Below, piece after piece: positions 53,864-61,654 of a stretch of 64,000 nt of DNA. The notes under the pieces are model-generated. The model made no database searches. It saw only the letters and a program-made list of their open reading frames with translations, and was not told the DNA's origin. The stretch covers positions 310,001 to 374,000 of the forward strand of contig NZ_QJRH01000070.1 of NCBI RefSeq assembly GCF_003254545.1, read 5' to 3'. Within the stretch, counting starts at the first letter, position 1. Each line of letters begins with the position of its first letter. This stretch comes from Flavobacterium tistrianum (GTDB lineage Bacteria > Bacteroidota > Bacteroidia > Flavobacteriales > Flavobacteriaceae). The position numbers and the translations under genes were made by a program.

Positions 53864-54240
53864 AAGGAACAAAGAAACGCAAAACAAAAAATAACAAAAA
53901 GAGTTAAGATGTTGGTAATTAATATTTTGGCTCTTTTTTTAATGGTTTTTATTTTGGAATATTTGGTATTGCTTTGCTTAAATCTGTACCTTATTTGTAC
54001 CTCGGATTTCGAGGTACAAATTTTGTGACAAAAAGGGATAAATGATGGCACAAATGTACATTTTGCTGAGGTTTTTAAAGATCGGATTTTTGGAAGAGAA
54101 ATTAGCAAAAATGTTATTTTTTGAGCATATCGTTTGTCTTGTGCCCCTATATTTTGGCAAGGCAGATTCCAGAGTTTGGAAAGTAATTATGGAAGTTTTA
54201 AGGACATTTAAGTGCAGTAGGAAACTTAAATTTAAAAACT
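53864..54240. other. 377-bp left end region of the mobile element
   Basis: No gene. Besides the weak terminator it holds a perfect inverted repeat, ATTTGTACCTCG (53993-54004) with 54010-54021 around GATTT, and the palindrome AAATGTACATTT (54052-54063). TGTAC or its complement occurs four times within 75 bp. These are candidate binding sites for integrase or the HTH protein. Confidence 0.55.
53896..53940 (+). terminator. Weak terminator after mnmE
   Basis: AAAAAGAG (53896-53903) can pair with CTCTTTTT (53931-53938) around a 27-nt loop, followed by T residues. Confidence 0.4.
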
Positions 54241-54810
54241 ATGGGTTCAAACATTAGGATTTCCAAAATCTGTCAGTTCTGTAATAGTGAATTTACAGCA
54301 AAGACAATTAAAACAAAATTTTGCTCGCTAACCTGCGGAAGCAAGAGTTACAAGAAAAGAAACAGCGAGAAAAAGAAAGAGGCGAGACGGCAAGAAATGA
54401 AATCCATGCATGATGCGGATATCGAGCAGCTGGAAAAACTTGAAATTTTCACTATTGATCAAGCATGTCTTTTTATGGGAATAAGCAAGAGGACGCTTTA
54501 TAGGGTAATTTCAAGGAATGAAATTGCCATTAGAAAAGTAGGAGCCAAGACTTTGATAAATCGTGCAGAAATCGATAATTTTTTTGAAAGGCTTTATGAA
54601 AGCAGAAAAAATGAAGAAACTGTTCAGAGATTTCCAGGAATTGAGCACTGCTATACAATTTCTGAAATACAGAAGAAGCTGAATATTTCTCCTGCAGCTT
54701 TATACGGCATTTTGCTGAGAGCAAGGATTGAAAAATACAGTGTAGGCAGGTTTGTTTATGTTTCCAAAAGAGATTTAGATTTATTATTTAACATTCAGAG
54801 CCATGAGTAA
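54241..54810 (+). CDS. Double helix-turn-helix DNA-binding protein (excisionase-like)
   Basis: A 189-residue protein. The N-terminus has a small Cys cluster (CQFCNSEF, FCSLTCGSKSY, residues 11-37) that resembles a zinc ribbon, followed by a basic, charged linker. Two MerR/excisionase-like HTH units follow: FTIDQACLFMGISKRTLYRV (about 75-120) and YTISEIQKKLNISPAALYGI (about 140-185). It probably assists integration or excision, or regulates element genes. The gene overlaps the integrase start by 8 bp, so the two are coupled. The exact family name is not certain. Confidence 0.7.
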   Translation: MGSNIRISKICQFCNSEFTAKTIKTKFCSLTCGSKSYKKRNSEKKKEARRQEMKSMHDADIEQLEKLEIFTIDQACLFMGISKRTLYRVISRNEIAIRKVGAKTLINRAEIDNFFERLYESRKNEETVQRFPGIEHCYTISEIQKKLNISPAALYGILLRARIEKYSVGRFVYVSKRDLDLLFNIQSHE

Positions 54811-55945
54811 AAGTATCATAACACTTAGAAAGAAAGCTATTTCTCAGGGAAGAATGTCTCTCTATTTGGATTTCTATCCTCCCGTGTGGGATTCAAGAGC
54901 AAATGACTACACCAGACGCGAGTTTTTGAAACTCTATATCTATCAGAAGCCGGCAGATCAGCATCAGAAGCTGTCAAATTCTGAAAATCTGCATACGGCG
55001 GAACTGATCCGAGCAAGAAGACAGAATGAAATCAATAAATCGGAGATCTATTCTCCATTTGAAAAAGAGCAGCTGCAAATTCAGGCCCGCGGAAACGAAT
55101 CATTTCTCCAATACTATAAAAAGCTAGGAGAGAAAAAAACAGGAAATAATCTATCGATATGGAACTGTGCCATAGCGCACTTTGAAGCATTTTTAAATGG
55201 AAATGATCTGCTGTTTAAGGACGTTACGGTTACAGTTATTGAGGACTTCAGAGATTATCTTCTCAAAGCGAGAAGCATGCGAAAAAATAATAAGCAGATT
55301 TCTCGCAATACAGCGCTTTCCTATTACAATAAAATAAAAACAACTCTAAAAGGGGCGTATAAAGAAGATAAATTAAGAACCGATATAAATGCAAAAATTG
55401 GATCTATAAAAGAAATGGAATCTCAGCGCAATTTTATGACTATTGAAGAGACCCGAAAGCTCTTTGGGACTCCATGTCCTAATTCCTTAGTGCGTAAAAT
55501 TTCGATGTTTTCGGTATTGACAGGAATACGTTATGTGGATATTGCGAAGCTGCTCTGGTCTGAAATCCATTACATTGAGAATGATGGCTACTATGTCATA
55601 TTCCGCCAGAAAAAAACTCAAGGTGCAGAAACAATGCCGATTTCCAATGAAGCTTTTGAGCTGCTTGGAAAAAGAAAAGGTGAAAAGGAACTGGTGTTTA
55701 AAGGATTAAATAAATGGGATGTAGACCGGGTACTTCCAGTATGGGTAGCATTATCTGGCATTAATAAGCATATTACCTTTCACTGCTTTAGGCATACTTA
55801 TGCTACGCTCCAGCTGACTGCGGGAACAGATATTTTTACCATTTCAAAAATGCTAGGCCATAGGAGCGTTAAGACCACGCAGGTATATGTAAAGGTGATT
55901 GACCAGAAAAAAAGGGATGCCGCAAACAGAATATCATTAGGATAA
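54803..55945 (+). CDS. Tyrosine recombinase (integrase)
   Basis: A 380-residue protein. The N-terminal arm-binding part (1-95) has RMSLYLDFYPPVWDS. The SAM-like core-binding domain spans about 105-200. The catalytic domain has Arg243 (LTGIRYVDIAKL), a Lys-containing beta hairpin (FRQKKTQGAETMPI), His327-x-x-Arg330 (HCFRHTYA), a His in MLGHRSVKTT and the nucleophile Tyr362 (QVYVKV). All key residues are present, so it should be active. It is of the type found on Bacteroidetes conjugative elements and probably recombines at the mnmE 3' end. A terminator follows. Confidence 0.93.
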   Translation: MSKSIITLRKKAISQGRMSLYLDFYPPVWDSRANDYTRREFLKLYIYQKPADQHQKLSNSENLHTAELIRARRQNEINKSEIYSPFEKEQLQIQARGNESFLQYYKKLGEKKTGNNLSIWNCAIAHFEAFLNGNDLLFKDVTVTVIEDFRDYLLKARSMRKNNKQISRNTALSYYNKIKTTLKGAYKEDKLRTDINAKIGSIKEMESQRNFMTIEETRKLFGTPCPNSLVRKISMFSVLTGIRYVDIAKLLWSEIHYIENDGYYVIFRQKKTQGAETMPISNEAFELLGKRKGEKELVFKGLNKWDVDRVLPVWVALSGINKHITFHCFRHTYATLQLTAGTDIFTISKMLGHRSVKTTQVYVKVIDQKKRDAANRISLG

Positions 55946-55968
55946 TATTTAATTTAACCTTGACGCAC

Positions 55969-56005
55969 AAAAAATGCCTTATTTAACCAATAAGGCATTT
56001 TTTAT
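55969..56005 (+). terminator. Terminator after the integrase gene
   Basis: AAAAAATGCCTTAT (55969-55982) pairs perfectly with ATAAGGCATTTTTT (55990-56003) around a 7-nt loop. Confidence 0.9.
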
Positions 56006-56436
56006 TATTGAAAAATCCTCCCTCTATGCAGATGCTCAAGCCATCGCAGATTATATTTTAATTCCTTTACGGCGGCCTAGGAGACAGCGATAAGGTTTGC
56101 CATTGGTTTAAAGATGCCTATCAGCCAAACGTTAATCCTTCCTTCAGATCCGCCGCAGAATGCAAGGGCGGTACAAAGCCCATATTTTTGCAATAGTGCT
56201 GACGATGTTCTGCAGGCCGTTACAATGGGATTTTGAGGTTTATATATAGATTCGGCCAGAGGCATCAAGCGCGTTAAATCAGTATTGCCAAAGATTGGAA
56301 AAAATTAACAATAACAGGATTGGGAGCAGAAAAGAAGACTTTCATTAAAACCAAGTAAATGGCACTAAGCAGCTAAAGGTATGCAAGATTGGCTGTTTGG
56401 ATAGCCCTTAACGTATATATAAGTGCATAATATAAC
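56006..56436. other. 431-bp decayed region between integrase and IS3 genes
   Basis: Both strands have only short open stretches, such as YGGLGDSDKVCHWFKDAYQP on the plus strand before a stop and AKDWKKLTITGLGAEKKTFI further on. They look like pieces of broken genes, but no family is recognised. Confidence 0.4.
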
Positions 56437-57105
56437 TTAGTCTAGTTGCCATTTGCCATCATTGGTATTAAAATCAGTTTGTTTGGCAGTTTTGCTGATT
56501 GCAGGAGGTCTTGCTTTTATTATCAAAACCTTCAGATCGAGCTCTCTCATGTATTTTAACACTGTTTTATGCGATAGGAAATAGCCTGATTTTTGGAGTT
56601 CTGCAGCGATGCGGCGGCATCCATAAGTCTCTTTTGAAGCGATAAAAATGGAGGTGATTTCATTTTTTAGTGCTGCGTGCCATTTTTGTGTCTCCGTGGG
56701 CACGCCACGCTTCCATGCACGATAGGTTCCCCTGTTTGCATTAAGTGCACTGCACATTAATTTTATGGGGTATTTTTTTTCATTTTCTTGCATAAATTGA
56801 AAAATGAATGGTTTCCCCAAGCATATGCACTTACTGGCATTTCTAATGATCTCATACTTTATGTCTGCCTGGCAAATCTGTTTTTTAAGATCATTTATTT
56901 TTTTGTCTTCCGAAGTCAAAGTAAGGTTTCCATAGCCGGGAAAACATCCCGATCCATATTCTTTTAATTCCTTTCTCCAAAGAAAAAGCAGATTTTTATG
57001 TATCTGCAAATCTCTTGCTGTCTGGGCCGAACTCCCATTTTTATAGCTTAAAAAGACTGCTTTTAATTTGAAGTCACGGTCATAATTTGTTCTGGTCTTT
57101 TTCAT
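56437..57105 (-). pseudogene. IS3-family transposase, truncated before the DDE domain
   Basis: 222 residues. The OrfA-like HTH (YDRDFKLKAVFLSYKNGSSA), a coiled-coil leucine-zipper-like stretch (KKINDLKKQICQADIKYEII) and the HTH_21 part of OrfB (SKETYGCRRIAAELQKSGYF) are present. The protein ends GKWQLD, where the first catalytic Asp of the rve domain is expected (W-x-x-D), and a stop follows at once. Two of the three catalytic residues are therefore missing. Its start lies inside the end of the intact IS3 gene upstream (26-bp overlap), as if two IS3 copies had been joined. It could still act as a regulator or inhibitor of transposition. Confidence 0.75.
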
Positions 57106-58261
57106 CATTAATGCCATTGAATTCATCAATTGTTTTGAAATCAAGTCTGGAATGTATTCTTTTTTTATTGTACCAGTCTTCTATATATTCATATATTTTC
57201 TTTTTCATTTCTCGTGCTGACAGGAGTCTTGTCTGTTTATAAATCAATTCTCTTTTTAGCGTGCTAAAGAAACTCTCAGCACTTGCATTGTCAAATTTGT
57301 CCCCTTTGCGGCTCATGCTTCTTATACAGTTAAGTCCATCCAGTTTTTCAATAAACGCCCTATTGGCATATTGCATGCCTCTGTCGGAATGAAATAGCAA
57401 TCCATCTAAAATAGGGCGATTAATTGTGGCTTTTTCAAATGCGGGCAAAGCGGTAGCCTTTGCAGAAAGTCCGAAACCCAAATGCCAGCCAACTATTTTT
57501 CGATCATATAAGTCCATAACAATAGTGAGATACATAAATCTTTTTTCAATCTGTATATAGGTGATATCTGAAACCCATACTTTAGAAGGTATGCCAACTT
57601 TAAACTGCCTGTTTAATATATTCGGGGCAATGCATAAATTATGTCTGGAATCTGTTGTCGCCTTAAATTTCTTTTTTGCTTTGCTATGCAATCCAAGCTG
57701 CTTCATGTAAAACGATACCTGACCATCAGAAATCTGGAATCCGCGCCTATGAAGTTCTTTAGTGATTAGGATGCTTCCCTTGTTCTGCTTGAACTCAAAA
57801 AAAACGGATGCTATTTCTTTTTTAAGAAGATAGACACGCGTCTCTGTTTTTGAGAATGGGTGTTTTGTCCATAAATCGTAGGTGGAATGGGAAGCCCCTA
57901 AGACTTCGCACATTTTATACAAGGGATATTGGTCTCTATTCTCATGTATGAAGCCGCATAGGGCATGTTTTCCCTTATGCATGTATTTGAGTCCCTTTTT
58001 CAATATTTCTAGCCGAAACCGGGATTCTGAAAGCTTCTTTTCCAATTCATATATCTGTCTGTTTTCAAAATAGACCCTTTTATGGCCTCTGCCAGGGAAG
58101 CTTCCTTTTGCAAACCTGGAGTAGGCGGCCCGCCATTTGGAAAGCATTTTAGGGCTAACGCCTAATTCTTCTGCAGCTTCCAGAACCGTATTTCTTACAT
58201 AGCTTAGACGAACCGCATTTTCTTTGAAGGCAGGATCGTAATGTTTAATAATTTTTGCCAT
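57080..58261 (-). mobile_element. IS3-family transposase, single-frame, complete DDE
   Basis: A 393-residue transposase that contains both OrfA (HTH: YDPAFKENAVRLSYVRNTVL) and OrfB in one frame, so no frameshift is needed. The catalytic triad is complete: Asp232 (VWVSDITYIQ), Asp293 (LLFHSDRGMQYA) and Glu329 (DNASAESFFSTLK), with the DD35E spacing of IS3. The C-terminus (RIHSRLDFKTIDEFNG) continues past the usual end into sequence shared out of frame with the truncated transposase. Clear terminal inverted repeats were not found by eye. It is inserted in the mobile element. Confidence 0.85.
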
Positions 58262-58564
58262 ACTACGGATATTTTAGCTATTAAAGAGGGATATGCTAAA
58301 TTTATGGAATTTTGGATCGATATGCGGCATTTTAATGCCTAATGTGTTAATAAGGAAACGGAAAAAAACAAATTTATCATGAGGCAAAACGGTATAGGAA
58401 AGATGGTTTTTCAGAAAGAGCCGTTCTGCATATGCAGAGCAGCCCAGGTGTAACATGTTTTAATGGTTCTCAAGACGTATTTTAACAGTGCGGCTAAACG
58501 GCATAAAGCCTAAATCACTATATTTGGCTACAGATTATTATCTATAACAGACAGATCTTTCACA
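58262..58564. other. 303-bp gap upstream of the IS3 gene
   Basis: It holds a small hairpin (GCGGCATTTTAATGCC near 58324) and the -7 element of the next gene. The right end of the IS should lie in this stretch, but its inverted repeat was not recognised. Confidence 0.4.
58519..58526 (+). promoter_or_regulatory. -7 element before the 81-residue protein gene
   Basis: TATATTTG matches TAnnTTTG, 38 bp before ATG 58565; no clear -33 element. Confidence 0.4.
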
Positions 58565-58810
58565 ATGGAAAAAGCTATACAATTAAAGGTGAGAAAAGAT
58601 TTGGATGCCCATCAGCAGCATACGATCCTAAAGCTCAAAGGCAGCCTGATTTCAAAAGGGTACACCGAGATCATACATATCTTGGACCAGGACGAAGAGT
58701 TCCACATCAACAGCTTTGAAACGGACAAAGAGAAACGCAATGAAGTCCAGCAGTACATTGCGGCCTTCATCGATCAGGAAAACCTGAAGGACGCCATCAG
58801 CATGAAATAA
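58565..58810 (+). CDS. Small element protein, unknown function
   Basis: An 81-residue acidic/basic mixed protein without signal or membrane segment. It starts MEKAIQLKVRKDLDAHQQHT and contains LDQDEEFHINSFETDKEKRN. It looks helical. No family is recognised. It has its own promoter-like -7 box and a terminator, so it is probably an expressed single gene. G+C content is higher than in the chromosomal genes, as for the other element genes to its right. Confidence 0.6.
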   Translation: MEKAIQLKVRKDLDAHQQHTILKLKGSLISKGYTEIIHILDQDEEFHINSFETDKEKRNEVQQYIAAFIDQENLKDAISMK

Positions 58811-58833
58811 TAAGAGAGTCCTAAAAAAAATCG

Positions 58834-58866
58834 AAGCCCGACGGCCGTCAGGACTGCGGGCTTTTG
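58834..58866 (+). terminator. Terminator after the 81-residue protein gene
   Basis: AAGCCCG (58834-58840) pairs with CGGGCTT (58857-58863); ACGGCCGT lies in the loop region; a T-rich tail follows. Confidence 0.7.
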
Positions 58867-59124
58867 GTTTTGATTTTATTGAATAAAGGAGACAGCTTAT
58901 CGGCGTATCTTTTTGGCTTTCTTTTTCTCCATCCTGCCCTGAGGCAGAAGGATTTCCGTGGCACACGAGCGAAGCGAACTGGCGAAGCAATCGCGGCTAT
59001 GATTTTGAATAGCCTGATTTGATTGTGAAATATGCCGGCTGTTAAAATAATTTAGGGCATCATATATTCATAATTAGCCACTAGTTTTGTGCAGGAAGCA
59101 ATAAAGCATGGATTAGGCTGAATT
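58867..59124. other. Gap without recognised gene
   Basis: The stretch after the terminator has no convincing ORF. A cluster of GCGAAGC-type words (58969-58990) is the only visible structure. Confidence 0.4.
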
Positions 59125-59433
59125 TTAAACGGCAGTTTCCTCTTCGGAAACCGCTTTTTCAGAAGCGGCTTCTGCAATAATTTCGCCAGATGCTTCTTCT
59201 ATAGGCGATTCTTCACCAGCTGTCTGCGAAGCTGCTTTTTTCATTAGAATGTAAAATTCTTTCAAGTGCCACCATGCCGGACAGCGGTCAGCAGGCCCGT
59301 TAAAGTTTCTGATGCCGATGTAGCAGCTCTTCAGGAAGAGCTGCGTATCGGAGATGTATGCCCATTCGGTCCACTTCGCTTCCTTGGGCGGAGGACTGCT
59401 TTCAAAATGGCGTTTGATGTCTTCGTAATTCAT
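59125..59433 (-). CDS. Small element protein with acidic tail
   Basis: A 102-residue soluble protein. The first 66 residues look like a compact conserved domain rich in aromatic residues (WTEWAYISDTQLFLKSCYIG, CPAWWHLKEFYILMKK). The last 35 residues are low-complexity Glu/Ala. I recall similar small proteins in Bacteroidetes conjugative elements but cannot name the family with certainty. It is on the opposite strand to its neighbours. Function unknown. Confidence 0.6.
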   Translation of the reverse strand: MNYEDIKRHFESSPPPKEAKWTEWAYISDTQLFLKSCYIGIRNFNGPADRCPAWWHLKEFYILMKKAASQTAGEESPIEEASGEIIAEAASEKAVSEEETAV

Positions 59434-59799
59434 GCCGCAAAATTAGATGAAAAAGGCACATGAGGCAAGACGGTTTGGGGTGTTTATGCATTAATGGAAC
59501 AGCATTTGTGCCTTCTTTACTTCCACTGTTTTGAATGCTAGCCCATTGCGTTTCCGGGTTTTTAGCCGTGTTTTTTTGCTCTGTCTGATGATCCGGTTAG
59601 TGCTTTCTGGAGCAGGCATTTCGGCGGAGAAGCCATTTGAGTTTAATCCCATCACAAAGTTCGGGCGCAGGAGTGCGGTTCACAGCAAAAAATTCCCCCA
59701 TAAATGCAGGGCATCCGCCCTGCTTTATTGCGTTGCTTTTTGCGTTCGCTTTCCTCTGCCCGGTGCAGGTGCTGTTATTAATCTTAAAAGCTAAAAGCC
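59434..59799. other. 366-bp gap before the RadC-like gene
   Basis: Open frames exist on both strands because of the higher G+C, but none has a protein-like composition. No promoter of the TAnnTTTG type was found. Confidence 0.4.
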
Positions 59800-60267
59800 A
59801 TGAAACCGCAACAAGACAGCAGCTGGAAAACCGTATCGGAAATAGATCTGATCTATAGAACAAAAGTGAAGAGCTCCGAGAGGCCCAAGATCACTTCTTC
59901 CAAATCCGCCTATGCCATCCTGATGGACTGCTGGGATCCCGACAAGATAGAATTCATCGAGCAGTTCAAAGTCCTGCTGCTCAACCAGTCCAATAAGGTG
60001 CTTGGCCTTTATCAGTCATCCTCTGGAGGCATTTCAGGTACTGTAGTGGATATCAGGCTGCTGTTTGCCTCTGCGCTTAAAGCCAATGCGGCGGCCATCA
60101 TTATATCCCACAACCATCCCTCGGGAAAGACCGCTCCTTCAGAGGCAGACAAAGCGATTACCAGAAAGATCAAGACCGCTGGCGAGCTGCTGGAGATAAA
60201 GCTTCTGGACCATCTGATCGTTACAGAGGAGAAGTACTACTCCTTTTTGGATGAAGGCGCCTTATAG
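59800..60267 (+). CDS. RadC-like JAB/MPN domain protein
   Basis: 155 residues. The JAMM metal motif is intact: His104-x-His106 in IISHNHPSGKT and Asp117 in SEADKAI. KVLGLYQSSSGGISGTVVDI and LLEIKLLDHLIVTEEKYYSF are typical RadC blocks. The helix-hairpin-helix N-terminal domain of chromosomal RadC is missing, as in the short copies on mobile elements. Despite the name, a repair role is not established; the family may act as metallo-hydrolases. The stop codon lies in the loop and arm of its own terminator. Confidence 0.88.
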   Translation: MKPQQDSSWKTVSEIDLIYRTKVKSSERPKITSSKSAYAILMDCWDPDKIEFIEQFKVLLLNQSNKVLGLYQSSSGGISGTVVDIRLLFASALKANAAAIIISHNHPSGKTAPSEADKAITRKIKTAGELLEIKLLDHLIVTEEKYYSFLDEGAL

Positions 60268-60278
60268 CGCCTTTTTTT
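60254..60278 (+). terminator. Terminator overlapping the RadC-like stop codon
   Basis: AAGGCGC (60254-60260), loop CTTATA and GCGCCTT (60267-60273) followed by T residues. Confidence 0.85.
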
Positions 60279-60372
60279 ATTTTATTATTATTTTTCGGTG
60301 CGCTTCCGAAAAGAGTAGGAATGCTGTAATATTATCGGAAGATGCTGTAAGGGCGGGCTGTTTATATTGCCG

Positions 60373-60541
60373 TAAATTTGTCTTGATATTGGCAATGCTG
60401 CTGTTTAAATCAGTCAGAAAATAACAGGGGACCGGCGGGGTTCGTCTGGAGGTTCTGTCCCAAATGATTTAGTTAGTTACCGCATACCATTTCAGGCAAC
60501 CGCCGGCCGCCGAAGACTCCCTTTTTTAAGGGAGTTTTTTC
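60373..60541 (+). ncRNA. Candidate structured small RNA
   Basis: A TAAATTTG -7 box at 60373-60380 is followed by about 155 bp without ORF and a strong terminator, ACTCCCTT with AAGGGAGT (60516-60535) and six T. Inside, CCGGCGG (60432-60438) can pair with CCGCCGG (60500-60506), enclosing GGTTC repeats. The stretch is GC-rich and bounded as an independent transcript. No known RNA family is recognised, and the start and function are inferred. Confidence 0.4.
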
Positions 60542-60622
60542 GTTTTGTGTAGACACTCCTATCAGAGGCTAAAATTGTATAGTAAGAGCCTTCTCAATAT
60601 TGAGGATTTAGGATAGCAATAA

Positions 60623-60657
60623 AAAAGCCGCTAAACTTTCTGCTGGCGGCTTTTCAT
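60623..60657 (-). terminator. Terminator of the 97-residue protein gene
   Basis: AAAAGCCGC (60623-60631) pairs with GCGGCTTTT (60646-60654). It lies just after the minus-strand stop at 60667 and has A/T tails on both sides. Confidence 0.7.
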
Positions 60658-60666
60658 TTTTGTTTT

Positions 60667-60960
60667 TTACTGTTTTTTTTTCTCGCTAAGACAGGCCAGT
60701 TTTTCATTGAGTTCGGTCAGTCCCGCCCTGCCCAGGCAATCCGCTGAAAGCTGTCTTAATTCGATGATGTTTTCCTCTGCGGTGCGCTTTAAAAGCACCG
60801 AAGGGCTGCTGTCGTTTTCCTCCAGTCCGCGCTCAATTGCATGGTGCAGCAACAGCACATTTTTTCGTGAAATCTTCAGATCAATCCTCACCTGTTCATT
60901 CATGCCCGGGATACTCAGTATGGTATCAAAAACCTGGGCGGCATCATTTTCTGTCAGCAT
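60667..60960 (-). CDS. Small helical element protein, unknown function
   Basis: 97 residues from ATG 60960 (MLTENDAAQVFDTILSIPGM). The protein is predicted to be wholly helical, with charged residues spread throughout and ELNEKLACLSEKKKQ at the end. The frame is open to 61026, but the extra residues (MGCFRRFWLSLKQRI) do not look like part of the protein. It is divergent from the mobilisation genes and shares a 301-bp gap with them. No family is recognised. Confidence 0.55.
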   Translation of the reverse strand: MLTENDAAQVFDTILSIPGMNEQVRIDLKISRKNVLLLHHAIERGLEENDSSPSVLLKRTAEENIIELRQLSADCLGRAGLTELNEKLACLSEKKKQ

Positions 60961-61156
60961 ATTTCTCGTTTTTAAATTAATAATCCGCTGCTTCAAAGAT
61001 AGCCAGAAGCGCCTGAAACACCCCATTCAAAATATGGGCGGGATGGGAGGAATCCGCAAGGCTTTTCTATTTTCGCTTTGGAGATGGCCTCAAAGCGGCG
61101 TTTTTAGGCTTTTAAGCTTTGAGGAAGTTCAAAAACTGCCTTCGTTCCTGCAGTCT

Positions 61157-61191
61157 GCCAGATGTCCGTTTGTTTAACAAACGAATCTGGC
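61157..61191. other. oriT: Candidate origin of transfer (nested inverted repeat)
   Basis: GCCAGAT (61157-61163) faces ATCTGGC (61185-61191), and inside CGTTTGTT (61167-61174) faces AACAAACG (61176-61183) around one T. The structure lies about 70 bp before the mobC-like gene, where the nicking site of mobilisation systems often is. The nick site itself is not identified. Confidence 0.45.
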
Positions 61192-61261
61192 TGCCTTGGC
61201 TCGGAACTCGCGGCAGTGAAACTCAAAGGAGGATTGTTTGAAGAAATGAAAGGGAAACAAG

Positions 61262-61654
61262 ATGGGAAAAGAGATTTTAAACAGGACGCGCATTGCGGCA
61301 GTGCGCTTTACGGCCGCAGAATATGCGGCATTGGAAAGAAGGTTCAAGACAACCGCCTGCAGGCAGATGAGCGAATACCTAAGAAGCTGTCTTTTGAATA
61401 AACCAATTATAGTCAAGCATCGGGATGCTTCGCTGGATGAATTCATGCTCGAGTTCATCCGTCTTCGAAAGGAGCTCTCCGCCCTTGGAAACAACTTCAA
61501 CCAGAGCGTGAGAAGGCTCCATGCAATGCAGCATAATGACGAGCTCAGGCAGTGGATTTCAGAGGCCGAATCGCAGCGCGAAAGGCTCTTGGCCCAGACA
61601 GAATCCATTGCAAGAATGACCGAAAAAATGACCCGCAGATGGTTGCAGTCATAA
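61262..61654 (+). CDS. MobC-like relaxosome accessory protein
   Basis: A 130-residue DNA-binding protein. The N-terminal half is ribbon-helix-helix-like (RTRIAAVRFTAAEYAALERR; MSEYLRSCLLNKP). The second half is a long coiled-coil with the MobC motif LRKELSALGNNFNQSVRRLH. It binds oriT DNA and helps the relaxase to nick. The stop lies 16 bp inside the relaxase gene, so translation is coupled. Confidence 0.88.
   Translation: MGKEILNRTRIAAVRFTAAEYAALERRFKTTACRQMSEYLRSCLLNKPIIVKHRDASLDEFMLEFIRLRKELSALGNNFNQSVRRLHAMQHNDELRQWISEAESQRERLLAQTESIARMTEKMTRRWLQS

Noticed and set aside
54042..54257. 71-codon frame before the double-HTH gene
   Set aside because: It covers the palindromic region and overlaps the true gene start; no ribosome binding site or family.
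56077..56268. 63-codon minus-strand frame between integrase and IS3 genes
   Set aside because: No family or start signal; the region looks decayed on both strands.
58652..58990. 112-codon frame on the minus strand
   Set aside because: It runs opposite to the 81-residue gene and through its terminator; the composition is not protein-like.
59531..59863. Overlapping frames on both strands before the RadC-like gene
   Set aside because: Several frames are open only because of higher G+C; none has a recognisable domain or start signal.
61162..61401. 79-codon frame over the candidate oriT
   Set aside because: It overlaps mobC in another frame and includes the inverted repeat.
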